NCBI GenBank assembly: GCA_016293205.1 | Contig: JAEDES010000002.1 | Span: 1 to 64,000 of the forward strand | Reading direction: 5' to 3' | Origin: Bacilli bacterium | GTDB lineage: Bacteria; Bacillota_I; Bacilli_A; RF39; UBA660 | Length of the DNA: 64,000 nt | Shown here: positions 1 to 7,458 of the stretch, one piece after another | How positions within the stretch are numbered: the first letter of the stretch is position 1 | How the letters are laid out: every line of letters starts with the position of its first letter | Made by a program: the position numbers and the translations under genes | The notes under the pieces: model-generated | What the model saw: only the letters and a program-made list of their open reading frames with translations | What the model was told of the DNA's origin: nothing | The model's database searches: none

Positions 1-56
1 AATTATTTGATGAGAATATAGCATACTGTTGCACTTGATTTGACAAATTATCATAC

Positions 57-86
57 AAAAAAACTCTAGAATTTATTCTAGAGTTT
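57..86 (-). terminator. Intrinsic terminator after rplL
   Basis: An 11-bp perfect inverted repeat (61-71 with 76-86, loop of 4) is followed on the minus strand by a T run. It closes the rplJ-rplL unit 19 bases after the rplL stop. Bases 1-56 hold nothing I can assign. Confidence 0.85.
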
Positions 87-104
87 AAATAGCTTAAAAG
101 TTAA

Positions 105-473
105 TTATTTAACTTCTACAGTAGCTCCAGCTTCTTCTAATTTAGCTTTGATTTCTTCAGCTTCAGCTACAGAAATGTTTTCTTTAACAACACCGTTTGA
201 ATCAACGATATCTTTAGATTCTTTTAATCCTAAACCAGTAATATCTTTAACAACTTTAATAACTCCAACTTTTCCAGCTCCAGCATCAGCAATTGATACA
301 GTTACTGTACTTGGTGCAGCATCTTCAGCAGCTCCAGCAGCAGGTGCAGCTACAGCTACAGCACTTGGATCTACTCCAAATTCTTCTTTCATTGCGTCTA
401 CTAATTCTTTAATTTCTAATAAAGTCATTTCTTTTAAACTACTGATAAAATCTTCTCTTGTTAATTTAGCCAT
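105..473 (-). CDS. rplL: 50S ribosomal protein L7/L12
   Basis: This 122-residue protein is the ribosomal stalk subunit, whose dimers bind L10 and recruit the translational GTPases. The N-terminal dimerisation helices, an Ala/Pro-rich hinge (about residues 39-54) and the C-terminal domain with the conserved [12 protein letters not shown] segment are all visible, and the length is normal. The ATG follows AGGAGG at good spacing. It lies 43 bases after rplJ and is probably co-transcribed with it from the promoter at 1154-1182, under the L10 leader. Confidence 0.98.
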   Translation of the reverse strand: MAKLTREDFISSLKEMTLLEIKELVDAMKEEFGVDPSAVAVAAPAAGAAEDAAPSTVTVSIADAGAGKVGVIKVVKDITGLGLKESKDIVDSNGVVKENISVAEAEEIKAKLEEAGATVEVK

Positions 474-516
474 TTTAATAATCCTCCTATATATTTTTTT
501 ATTTTAATTTTTTAAA

Positions 517-1011
517 TTAATTTTCTTCTTTTTGTTGACTATATAAGTCTAAGCAAATTGATAAGTCTCTTGCGATTCCAATCATACCACCAGCAAGCAT
601 AGTAAGTAGTCCTTCTCTTGATGGGATAGTAGCATATTCAGCTAATTTAGCTTGATCTGCTTTTTCTCCATCTACAATCCCTACTTTTAAAACTAATGCT
701 GGGTGATCTTTAGCAAATTCTGATAATGTCTTAATTGGTGCGATTTGGTCTTCACCATATGCAAATGCACTTGGACCATTTAATGCTTCATTAAGATCAA
801 TACCTAAATCATTGAAAGCTCTAGCCATTAAAGTATTTTTGTATACTTTGTAGTCTGAGTTTGATTCTCTTAATTTAACACGTAATTCTTTAGTTTCACT
901 ATCTGTCATACCACGATAATCGAATAAAACGATAGTTTTAGCGTTTGAAGCGCGTTCTTTAATTTCATCAATTACTACTTGCTTTTGCTCTAAGATTTTT
1001 TGACTTGCCAT
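517..1011 (-). CDS. rplJ: 50S ribosomal protein L10
   Basis: This is the stalk base protein that anchors L7/L12 to 23S rRNA. The open frame extends to 1044, but the start at 1011 (protein MASQKILEQK...) has AAGGAGG seven bases upstream, and the upstream part is leader. The protein is 164 residues, with the N-terminal rRNA-binding domain containing FDYRGMTDSE and a C-terminal helix that binds L7/L12. It is preceded by a leader RNA with a terminator/antiterminator switch, which fits autogenous control by L10-L12. Confidence 0.97.
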   Translation of the reverse strand: MASQKILEQKQVVIDEIKERASNAKTIVLFDYRGMTDSETKELRVKLRESNSDYKVYKNTLMARAFNDLGIDLNEALNGPSAFAYGEDQIAPIKTLSEFAKDHPALVLKVGIVDGEKADQAKLAEYATIPSREGLLTMLAGGMIGIARDLSICLDLYSQQKEEN

Positions 1012-1150
1012 AAAACACCTCCTTAATCTAATTAGGGATGCCATATAAAAAGTTCTTCAACTAGACAGCAGAAGAACTTTTTGATTACTATTTAAAGTCC
1101 TCGGTAGGATTTATTTGAACACCTACTGTCTATGGCACCAACAAATTGTC
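1012..1150 (-). promoter_or_regulatory. L10 leader with attenuator
   Basis: The leader between the promoter and rplJ contains a strong terminator hairpin (12-bp stem, 1047-1058 with 1071-1082, plus T run). The loop-side segment 1064-1071 (minus strand CTGCTGTC) can instead pair with 1123-1130 (GACAGTAG), with one G-U pair, so the two structures are mutually exclusive. This layout matches the known Firmicutes L10 leader family, in which the L10-L12 complex favours termination. The pairing is seen in the sequence; the regulation is inferred. Confidence 0.8.
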
Positions 1151-1153
1151 TTT

Positions 1154-1182
1154 ATTATATCCTACAAAATCCTATTTGTCAA
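1154..1182 (-). promoter_or_regulatory. Consensus sigma-A promoter for rplJL
   Basis: On the minus strand TTGACA (1177-1182) and TATAAT (1154-1159) are both perfect consensus with a 17-bp spacer. The -35 hexamer overlaps the last sense codons (Phe-Asp-Lys) of rplA, whose stop codon is at 1172-1174. Confidence 0.92.
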
Positions 1183-1867
1183 AGCTATTTTCAACTTTAA
1201 TTCCAGGACCCATAGTAGAAGTTATTGAAATATTCTTAACATAATCACCTTTAACTGTTGCAGGTTTGATTCTAAGAATTTGTCCAACAAATGCATCTAA
1301 GTTAGCTAATAAGTCTTCTTCTGAGAAAGAAACTTTTCCGATAACACCGTGAATATTTCCGAAACTATCTGTTCTATATTCAACACGTCCAGCTTTAACT
1401 TCATCCACTGCTTTAGCAACATCCATTGTAACTGTTCCAGTTTTAGGGTTTGGCATTAAACCTTTTGGTCCTAAAACTTTTCCTAATTTACCAAGTAATG
1501 GCATCATATCTGGAGTAGCAATCATAGTATCGAAATCGAACCAATTTTCTTTTTCAATTTTTTCAAGCATATCTACGTCACCAACATAGTCAGCTCCAGC
1601 TTCTTTAGCTTGATTTGCTTTTTCTCCTTTAGCAATAACTAAAACTTTTTTAGTTTTTCCTGTTCCTTTTGGAAGTACGATAGCACCTCTTAATTGTTGA
1701 TCTGCTTTTTTAGTATCTAAGTTTAATCTCATAGCTACTTCTACAGAACCATCAAATGAACTAGTTGAAGTTTCTTTTACTAACTTAACTGCTTCTTCTT
1801 TAGTATATACTTTACCTTTTTCAATTTTTGAAACAGCTTCAGTATATTTCTTACTTCTTTTTCCCAT
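1172..1867 (-). CDS. rplA: 50S ribosomal protein L1
   Basis: The protein (231 residues, normal length) binds 23S rRNA at the L1 stalk and helps release E-site tRNA. It shows the family segment [20 protein letters not shown] and the C-terminal [18 protein letters not shown] region. The ATG follows AAGGAGGAAAAAGAAA. In many bacteria L1 also represses its own operon by binding the mRNA, and a hairpin directly upstream of this gene is a candidate target. The -35 of the next promoter is embedded in its 3' end. Confidence 0.98.
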   Translation of the reverse strand: MGKRSKKYTEAVSKIEKGKVYTKEEAVKLVKETSTSSFDGSVEVAMRLNLDTKKADQQLRGAIVLPKGTGKTKKVLVIAKGEKANQAKEAGADYVGDVDMLEKIEKENWFDFDTMIATPDMMPLLGKLGKVLGPKGLMPNPKTGTVTMDVAKAVDEVKAGRVEYRTDSFGNIHGVIGKVSFSEEDLLANLDAFVGQILRIKPATVKGDYVKNISITSTMGPGIKVENSFDK

Positions 1868-1882
1868 TTTCTTTTTCCTCCT

Positions 1883-1924
1883 TATGTGGTTAAGCGGATT
1901 TTAATTTGAAATTCCTTCCACATA
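1883..1924 (-). promoter_or_regulatory. Hairpin abutting the rplA RBS
   Basis: Minus-strand arms TATGTGG (1918-1924) and CCACATA (1883-1889) enclose a shorter GGA/TCC stem, and the AAGGAGG ribosome binding site begins at the edge of the outer stem. The asymmetric internal loop resembles L1 translational operators known from other bacteria. The assignment to L1 is inference. Confidence 0.45.
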
Positions 1925-1969
1925 GGTAAAACCTATATGAATAATCTATATCTTAATTACTCTAATTAA

Positions 1970-2401
1970 TTATTCTTGACCTTCAATAGCAATTCCCATG
2001 TTTTTAGCTGTTCCAGCAACTGTTTTCATTGCTGCATCAACATCATATGCGTTTAAGTCAGGTAATTTAATTTCAGCGATTTCTTTTAATTGAGCTTGAG
2101 ATAAAGTTGCAACTTTTTCTTTTGACCCTTTTACTGAACCTTTAGCTACCTTAGCATATTTCTTTAATAAGAATGCTGTTGGTGGAGTCTTAATAATAAA
2201 ATCAAAACTTCTGTCATCATAAATTGAAATTTCTACTGGTAAGATATCTCCCATCTTTTCTCTAGTAGCATCATTATATCTTGTACAGAACTCTTGTAGA
2301 TTAATTCCTGCAGGTCCTAATACAGTTCCAACTGGTGGAGCTGGTGTAGCTTTTCCTGCTGGGATTTGTAATTTAATTTTTTTAACTGCTTCCTTTGCCA
2401 C
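1970..2401 (-). CDS. rplK: 50S ribosomal protein L11
   Basis: L11 binds the GTPase-associated centre of 23S rRNA. The protein has about 143 residues (B. subtilis 141), with the proline-rich N-terminal segment TPAPPVGTVLGPAGINLQEFC and a C-terminal RNA-binding domain ending near KNMGIAIEG. I place the start at a GTG (2399-2401): it has GGAGGTG six bases upstream, and the alternative upstream GTG at 2408 is part of that Shine-Dalgarno sequence. It is transcribed ahead of rplA, 102 bases away. Confidence 0.95.
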   Translation of the reverse strand: MAKEAVKKIKLQIPAGKATPAPPVGTVLGPAGINLQEFCTRYNDATREKMGDILPVEISIYDDRSFDFIIKTPPTAFLLKKYAKVAKGSVKGSKEKVATLSQAQLKEIAEIKLPDLNAYDVDAAMKTVAGTAKNMGIAIEGQE

Positions 2402-2436
2402 GAAAAACACCTCCTAAATTTTAATAAGTTTTCGCG

Positions 2437-2489
2437 AGTGGTACAAATAGCTTGATTACCGCTTTTAAATGCAAACCATGCTTCCCACT
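2437..2489 (-). promoter_or_regulatory. Structured leader upstream of rplK
   Basis: Minus-strand arms AGTGG (2485-2489) and CCACT (2437-2441) bracket a leader region, with a second small hairpin further upstream. The 5' arm is followed by GAAGC, similar to the GTGGAAGG of the rplA leader hairpin, so both could be targets of the same protein, possibly L1. This is weak structural evidence. Confidence 0.35.
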
Positions 2490-2518
2490 AAATCTATATT
2501 AATAAATATAGCACCAAA

Positions 2519-2547
2519 ATAATATCATACTATTTTTATTAATGCAA
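2519..2547 (-). promoter_or_regulatory. Probable promoter for rplKA
   Basis: On the minus strand TTGCAT (2542-2547), a 17-bp spacer and TATTAT (2519-2524) lie just after the nusG stop codon and upstream of the rplK leader. Confidence 0.6.
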
Positions 2548-2550
2548 GTA

Positions 2551-3087
2551 TTAATTTGCTTTTTCTATTTGACTTAATTCAACTTCTACTGAAGTTTCTT
2601 GTCCAAATAAGTCTACTAAAAGCATAACTTTCTTAGTTGGTAAATCAACTGAGTCAACTTTACCAAACATACCATTGAATGGCCCTGCAATAATTTTAAC
2701 CTTAGATCCTTCAGTAAGTTCAGTATCAACATCGATTCTACTGATACCCATATTACCAAGAATATTATCTACTTCTGCAGGTTGTAATGGAGTTGGTTTA
2801 GCACCCTTCCCACTTGATCCAATGAATCCAGTAACACCAGGTGTATTACGAACAACATACCAAGCTTCATCTGTCATAACCATTTCTACTAAAATGTAAC
2901 CAGGGAACATCTTTTTAATTTTTTCCTTAGTAACACCATCTTTTACTTCTACTACTTTTTCTTCTGGAATTACAACTCTATGTATATAGTCTTGCATTTC
3001 CATTGATTCAGCTCTCATTTCAAGTTTTTCTTTTACTTTATTCTCATGTCCAGAATAAGTATTAACTACAAACCATTGTTTATCCAT
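2551..3087 (-). CDS. nusG: Transcription elongation/antitermination factor NusG
   Basis: NusG binds RNA polymerase and affects pausing and transcription-translation coupling. The protein has 178 residues, with an N-terminal NGN domain (WFVVNTYSGHE... PGYILVEM, residues 5-110) and a C-terminal KOW domain (GPFNGMFGKVDSVD, from about residue 125). Length is normal. The ATG has AAGGAG seven bases upstream. It follows secE by 15 bases, the usual secE-nusG pair. Confidence 0.97.
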   Translation of the reverse strand: MDKQWFVVNTYSGHENKVKEKLEMRAESMEMQDYIHRVVIPEEKVVEVKDGVTKEKIKKMFPGYILVEMVMTDEAWYVVRNTPGVTGFIGSSGKGAKPTPLQPAEVDNILGNMGISRIDVDTELTEGSKVKIIAGPFNGMFGKVDSVDLPTKKVMLLVDLFGQETSVEVELSQIEKAN

Positions 3088-3102
3088 AATCTAACTCCTT
3101 TT

Positions 3103-3405
3103 TTATCTAAAAATTGATTGAATTAATGCAAAAATAACATCTATTGCATAAAAGAATACTGCGCAAAATACTATAAAGAAAATTGTCGCTATAGAATAAC
3201 GAATCATATCTTTTTTACTTGGCCAATGAACACTTAAAGTTTCACTTTTAACACCATGACAGAATATTCTAAATCTTACCCAAAGACTTTTCTTTTCTTT
3301 TTTTTCAGTCTTTTTAGAATCATTCTTCTTTTTAGATACTTCTTTCTTTTCTTTTTTTATTTCTTTTACTTCTTCTTTTTTGCTATTTTTTTTAACTTCA
3401 GTCAT
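3103..3405 (-). CDS. secE: Protein translocase subunit SecE
   Basis: This is the small membrane subunit that clamps SecY in the translocon. The C-terminal half carries the family signature (KSETLSVHWPSKKDMIRYS) and one transmembrane segment (about residues 72-92). The first 40 or so residues are an unusual Lys/Glu-rich extension, making the protein 100 residues against about 60 in B. subtilis. The start has AGGTGAG upstream. It is the first gene of secE-nusG. Confidence 0.93.
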   Translation of the reverse strand: MTEVKKNSKKEEVKEIKKEKKEVSKKKNDSKKTEKKEKKSLWVRFRIFCHGVKSETLSVHWPSKKDMIRYSIATIFFIVFCAVFFYAIDVIFALIQSIFR

Positions 3406-3462
3406 ATTCTCACCTATCCCAATTTTTTATCAAAATAAAAACACTTCCAAGTGCTCACCTAT

Positions 3463-3491
3463 AAAATAGCATAAACGCCTAGAAATGTCAA
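3463..3491 (-). promoter_or_regulatory. Probable promoter for secE-nusG
   Basis: On the minus strand TTGACA (3486-3491), a 17-bp spacer and TATTTT (3463-3468). A small hairpin with a T-rich tail (about 3435-3456) lies between promoter and secE and might attenuate transcription. Confidence 0.6.
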
Positions 3492-3496
3492 CATTT

Positions 3497-4192
3497 TTAA
3501 CTTAAACTAAGTACTTTAACAATAATTGAAATAATAATTGAAAGAGTAAACATAATTGCTGGATACACTAAGAAATAAACATATGCAGCATCACTTTTCT
3601 TATTAATTTGTCTATATATTACAGCATTAATATCTTCATTAACATCAACTTTATTTAAATGAGATGTATCAGTAACACCTTCTCCACCCACTTCTTTCTC
3701 CAAAGCTGCTAAATCTCTTTTTCTCTTTTCTAAGTCATACTCACATAAATATACAGAAGCTCCTCTTTCAATAACTCCTCTATAATATGGAACATCTCCC
3801 TCAGGAAGAAATTGAGCAAAACTATCAAAATTTTCTTTTAAATAATTTTGATTTAACCAATATAAGCATTTTGTATAAATACCAATTTGAATATAACTAG
3901 AATTATATATATCTTCTTTTATATATCTTTTTCTATCTAATGAACTAGTAGGCATTTCTAATAAAGTTCTAAATCTAATTTGATTTAATTCGTGATTAAT
4001 TAATTCAATTTCCTTTGGATGAAAGCTTTTAACACAATAACCTCTATCATGAACATATTTCATCGCTCTATCCATATTTAAAAATACTTCTCTCATTTCA
4101 TCTTCACTATGTCTAGTTTTAATCCATGATTCTAATGACACAAAATCATAATCATTATTACTAGAATTTAAATTGTTATGATTCATCGCCAT
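3497..4192 (-). CDS. Tail-anchored protein with kinase-like remnant
   Basis: I do not recognise this 231-residue protein as a named family. It has a soluble N-terminal part of about 200 residues and one hydrophobic segment (about 206-229) at the very C terminus, so it is probably a tail-anchored membrane protein. Residues 43-65 (YVHDRGYCVKSFHPKEIEL) resemble the catalytic loop of protein kinases, but the catalytic Asp and the following Asn are replaced, which suggests a pseudokinase. A good Shine-Dalgarno (AGGGTGA) precedes the first ATG. It sits between the SigH-like gene and secE, where rpmG stands in Bacillus. Confidence 0.6.
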   Translation of the reverse strand: MAMNHNNLNSSNNDYDFVSLESWIKTRHSEDEMREVFLNMDRAMKYVHDRGYCVKSFHPKEIELINHELNQIRFRTLLEMPTSSLDRKRYIKEDIYNSSYIQIGIYTKCLYWLNQNYLKENFDSFAQFLPEGDVPYYRGVIERGASVYLCEYDLEKRKRDLAALEKEVGGEGVTDTSHLNKVDVNEDINAVIYRQINKKSDAAYVYFLVYPAIMFTLSIIISIIVKVLSLS

Positions 4193-4239
4193 ACAATCAC
4201 CCTATTATCATTATAAATCCAAATAAAAAAAAAGACAAA

Positions 4240-4812
4240 CTAAATAAATAAATTCTTATTTAAATTTAGTCTATCTCTAATTAATCTAACTCTATACATT
4301 AAATATCTATAAGAAATATCTAATAATACGGCAATTTCTTTATATGTAAATCCATTATATTTAAGTTCAAATATATTAGAATCAATAAAACTTAATTTGT
4401 TTTTCATACTAATAAAATTCTCATTACTAATCATTATATCCAAACAACTCATATCATTTATACATTTTTCCTCAATAAACTCATCTAGCAAACTATTATT
4501 AAGAATATAATGTTTATTACTATTAACATTACGACAATAAGTTAATAAATGTCTTTCTATACATATACTTACATATGTATAAAATAAAACATCACTATTT
4601 TCGTTAAATGTTTTTATTGCATTATCTAAAGCAATCCTTGTTTCTTGAACTAAATCTTCATATGTAATTCTATGACTAACTAGAGAATAATACTTATTAA
4701 CATACTTATATAATAAAGGACGATACTTTTCATACATTAATTTTTCCGAATCCTCATCATTTTCTCTAATCATATAAATTACTTCATAATCATTTACATT
4801 TTTATATTTCAT
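4240..4812 (-). CDS. sigH: SigH-like RNA polymerase sigma factor
   Basis: This 190-residue protein has sigma-70 region 2 (about residues 25-95: DSEKLMYEKYRPLLYKYV... ITYEDLVQETRIAL) and a region 4 helix-turn-helix (about 135-185: FELKYNGFTYKEIAVLLDIS). Its place between rlmB and secE-nusG matches sigH of B. subtilis, which drives early sporulation and competence genes, so I call it SigH by position. The sequence is strongly diverged, and an ECF-like or other alternative sigma role is possible. Its ATG lies five bases after the rlmB stop, with AGGA as RBS. Confidence 0.7.
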   Translation of the reverse strand: MKYKNVNDYEVIYMIRENDEDSEKLMYEKYRPLLYKYVNKYYSLVSHRITYEDLVQETRIALDNAIKTFNENSDVLFYTYVSICIERHLLTYCRNVNSNKHYILNNSLLDEFIEEKCINDMSCLDIMISNENFISMKNKLSFIDSNIFELKYNGFTYKEIAVLLDISYRYLMYRVRLIRDRLNLNKNLFI

Positions 4813-4817
4813 TGTTC

Positions 4818-5516
4818 CTACTTTCTATCCCGAACAACTTCATAAATCATAATACCAGCAGCAACTGATGCATTTAAACTATTAGTAGTTCCATACATTG
4901 GTATCTTAGCAATAAAATCACAATTTTTTTTAACTAATTGACTCATACCAGAGCCTTCATTACCAATAACAAGTGCAATCTTTCCAGAATAATCAATTTC
5001 ACGATAATCAACGCTATCTTCTAAAGCTGTACCAACTACCCAGAACCCATTTTGCTTTAAAGCATCTATTGCATTAACTAAATTACTTACTGATACTATA
5101 TCCATATTATCTAAAGTACCAACACTAGTCTTCATAACAGTAGAATTAATTTGTACTTGTCTATCCTTAGGCATAATAATTGCATCTACTCCAGCAGCTT
5201 CACAAGTTCTAATAATCGCTCCTAAATTATGTGGATCTTCTAAATGATCAAGTAAAACTACAAAACTAGGATCATTATTCAATACATATTTTAATTCTTT
5301 GTATTGATAGTCCGGAATATCTAGAATTATACCTTGATGAACTCCATCTGCCAAACGCTCAATATCTCTTTTTGACTTATATTCTACTCTGAAATTTCCT
5401 TTTTCAATAAGTGAATTTATTTCTTTATCATCAAAACCTTCTTGTAAAATAATTTTTATAACTTTTTTATCTTTTTTTAATATTTCTTTCGCAACATTAC
5501 GTCCGTATACTAACAT
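4818..5516 (-). CDS. rlmB: 23S rRNA 2'-O-methyltransferase (RlmB/TrmH family)
   Basis: This SpoU/TrmH-class methyltransferase methylates a guanosine ribose in 23S rRNA. It has an N-terminal substrate-binding part and a C-terminal knotted SAM domain with the three SpoU motifs: LEDPHNLGAIIRTCEAAG, ALVIGNEGSGMS and IPMYGTTNSLNASVAAGI. I choose the ATG at 5516 (232 residues), one base after the mrnC stop. The in-frame GTG at 5525 is inside the AGGTGAG ribosome binding site. The order cysS-mrnC-rlmB is as in Bacillus. Confidence 0.93.
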   Translation of the reverse strand: MLVYGRNVAKEILKKDKKVIKIILQEGFDDKEINSLIEKGNFRVEYKSKRDIERLADGVHQGIILDIPDYQYKELKYVLNNDPSFVVLLDHLEDPHNLGAIIRTCEAAGVDAIIMPKDRQVQINSTVMKTSVGTLDNMDIVSVSNLVNAIDALKQNGFWVVGTALEDSVDYREIDYSGKIALVIGNEGSGMSQLVKKNCDFIAKIPMYGTTNSLNASVAAGIMIYEVVRDRK

Positions 5517-5517
5517 A

Positions 5518-5892
5518 TTACTCACCTAAGATAAAATTCATAATCTCATCAATTCTATCTTTTTTCCCTTCTAAATCTAAATATCCAATTAAACTTTCTA
5601 ATCCTGTAGCATATTTATATGTAACAATATCACAGTTTTTAGGATGCGAAGTAGTCTTATAATTTCTCGCTCTTTTTACAACAGTAATTTCTTCATCACT
5701 TAAAAACTTATTATCTAACATATCTTGTAAAAACTTAGCTTGACTCTTTGCACTTACATAGTTAATAGACTCTTTTTGTAAATCATTTACATTTCCAATA
5801 CCCTTACCTATTAAATATTTTCTAACATAATTTTCATATATAGTATCTCCTAAATACGCAAGTACTAATACATTTATTTCAATTGTTTGCAT
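5518..5892 (-). CDS. mrnC: Mini-ribonuclease III
   Basis: Mini-III is a dimeric RNase III-type nuclease without a dsRNA-binding domain that matures 23S rRNA. The protein (124 residues from the chosen start) shows LAYLGDTIYENYVR, containing the catalytic acidic residue region, and the later KRARNYKTTSHPKN motif typical of the family. I take the ATG at 5892 (MQTIEINVL), which has GGTGAA upstream, over one four codons earlier. It is translationally tight with rlmB. Confidence 0.9.
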   Translation of the reverse strand: MQTIEINVLVLAYLGDTIYENYVRKYLIGKGIGNVNDLQKESINYVSAKSQAKFLQDMLDNKFLSDEEITVVKRARNYKTTSHPKNCDIVTYKYATGLESLIGYLDLEGKKDRIDEIMNFILGE

Positions 5893-5991
5893 ACATTTCA
5901 CCATCTTAATTATATCATTTATACCTATATTAATTCCCTTTCAAAGGAAAAATCACACATATATTAACACAAGAAATGTAAAATAACAAAT

Positions 5992-6019
5992 AAAAAGAAC
6001 TAGACAAAGTCTAATTCTT
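5992..6019 (-). terminator. Terminator overlapping the cysS stop
   Basis: An 11-bp near-perfect stem (5995-6005 with 6009-6019) has a three-base loop and a T-rich tail on the minus strand. It includes the last bases of cysS. Confidence 0.75.
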
Positions 6020-7409
6020 ATAATAATTCGTAAGTTGTACCTTCTCTTGTATCTATTAATTTAATGCCTCTAGCTAATAATTCATCACGAATAGCATCAG
6101 CTTTAGAAAAATCTTTATTCTTTTTAGCTTCTTTTCTTTCTTCAATCTTTGCTAATACTTCTTTTTGTAAATCTGCATCAACTTCTTTTTCTTCAGCAAC
6201 TGTTAAATCTAAAGATAATACTTCATCAAATTTTTCAATAATAGCAAGCTTAGTTCCATCAGAAATATCATCTTTTAATACATCATATACTAATGTAACC
6301 ATATTAGAAGTATTTAAATCATCTTTAATAGCTTCGCTAAATTTTTCAATATATTCATTATATTTATTATTATCAACTTCATCTTTACTTAATTTAGATA
6401 CTCTATTTTTTAATTTATTATAAGCATTTTGTGCTCCATCTAAAATTTCATAACTAAATGTTAATTGACTATGATAATAAGAGTTTAAACATAAATAACG
6501 ATACGCTAAAGGATTATATCCTTTTTCTTCTAATAATGATACTGTTAAGAATTCACCCTTAGATTTACTCATTTTACCAGTTTCATCATTTAAAAACCCT
6601 AAATGTAACCAATAATTACACCATTTATGTCCAAGATATGCTTCACTTTGAGCAATCTCATTTGTATGATGTGGAAAAATTGCATCCTCGGCACCACAGT
6701 GAATATCTAATTTTTCTCCTAGGTTTTTAATAGATATACCAGAACATTCAATATGCCATCCCGGATATCCTCTACCCCAAGGAGAGTCCCATTGTAATTC
6801 TTGATTATCAAATTTAGAATTAGTAAACCATAATCCAAAATCAAATGGATTACGTTTAGCAGTATCTTCTTCTATATCTTCTCTAACCGCAACCATTAAA
6901 TCATCACTGTTGCGACCAGATAATTCATAATAATTTTTAAATTTAGTAGTATCAAAATAAACATTTCCATCAGCAATATATGCATATCCATTTTCTAATA
7001 ACTTTGTAATCATAGTTATATACATTTCAATATTATCTGTGGCATTTGACACAACATCAGGTTTACGAATATTCAACTTACAACAATCTTCAAAGAAACA
7101 ATCTGTATAGTATTTTGCAATTTCAAAAGAAGACTTCTTCTCTCTTCTTGCAGCAACAGCCATCTTATCTTCTCCAGAATCCCCATCTCCTACATTATGA
7201 CCAACATCAGTAATATTCATTACTCTTTCAACATCATATCCAATAAACTTAAGTCCTTTTTCTAAAACATCTTCAGAAATATAAGTTCTTAAATTTCCAA
7301 TATGTGCGAAATGATAAACTGTCGGACCACATGTATACATTTTTACTTTTCCTTCTTCATTAGGAATAAATTTTTCGACTTTCTTTGTCAATGTATTATA
7401 TAGTTTCAC
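6018..7409 (-). CDS. cysS: Cysteinyl-tRNA synthetase
   Basis: The enzyme charges tRNA-Cys. This 463-residue class I synthetase shows the zinc Cys and HIGH-type motif (CGPTVYHFAHIGN), GWHIECS, DIHCGAEDAIFPHHTNEIAQ, and KMSKSKG. Length is normal. It starts at a GTG (7407-7409) with AGGTGAT upstream, and no better in-frame ATG is present. It lies directly downstream of clpC. No T-box is visible in the 49-base gap. Confidence 0.97.
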   Translation of the reverse strand: MKLYNTLTKKVEKFIPNEEGKVKMYTCGPTVYHFAHIGNLRTYISEDVLEKGLKFIGYDVERVMNITDVGHNVGDGDSGEDKMAVAARREKKSSFEIAKYYTDCFFEDCCKLNIRKPDVVSNATDNIEMYITMITKLLENGYAYIADGNVYFDTTKFKNYYELSGRNSDDLMVAVREDIEEDTAKRNPFDFGLWFTNSKFDNQELQWDSPWGRGYPGWHIECSGISIKNLGEKLDIHCGAEDAIFPHHTNEIAQSEAYLGHKWCNYWLHLGFLNDETGKMSKSKGEFLTVSLLEEKGYNPLAYRYLCLNSYYHSQLTFSYEILDGAQNAYNKLKNRVSKLSKDEVDNNKYNEYIEKFSEAIKDDLNTSNMVTLVYDVLKDDISDGTKLAIIEKFDEVLSLDLTVAEEKEVDADLQKEVLAKIEERKEAKKNKDFSKADAIRDELLARGIKLIDTREGTTYELL

Positions 7410-7458
7410 CTTTCATCACCTGACATCATTATAACACAACAATTTTAAATAAAGAACA

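Noticed and set aside
3406..3496. Search for rpmG between secE and the upstream gene
   Set aside because: The 91-base gap is too short and contains only a promoter and small hairpin.
7410..7458. T-box before cysS
   Set aside because: The gap is under 50 bases and lacks the T-box sequence.
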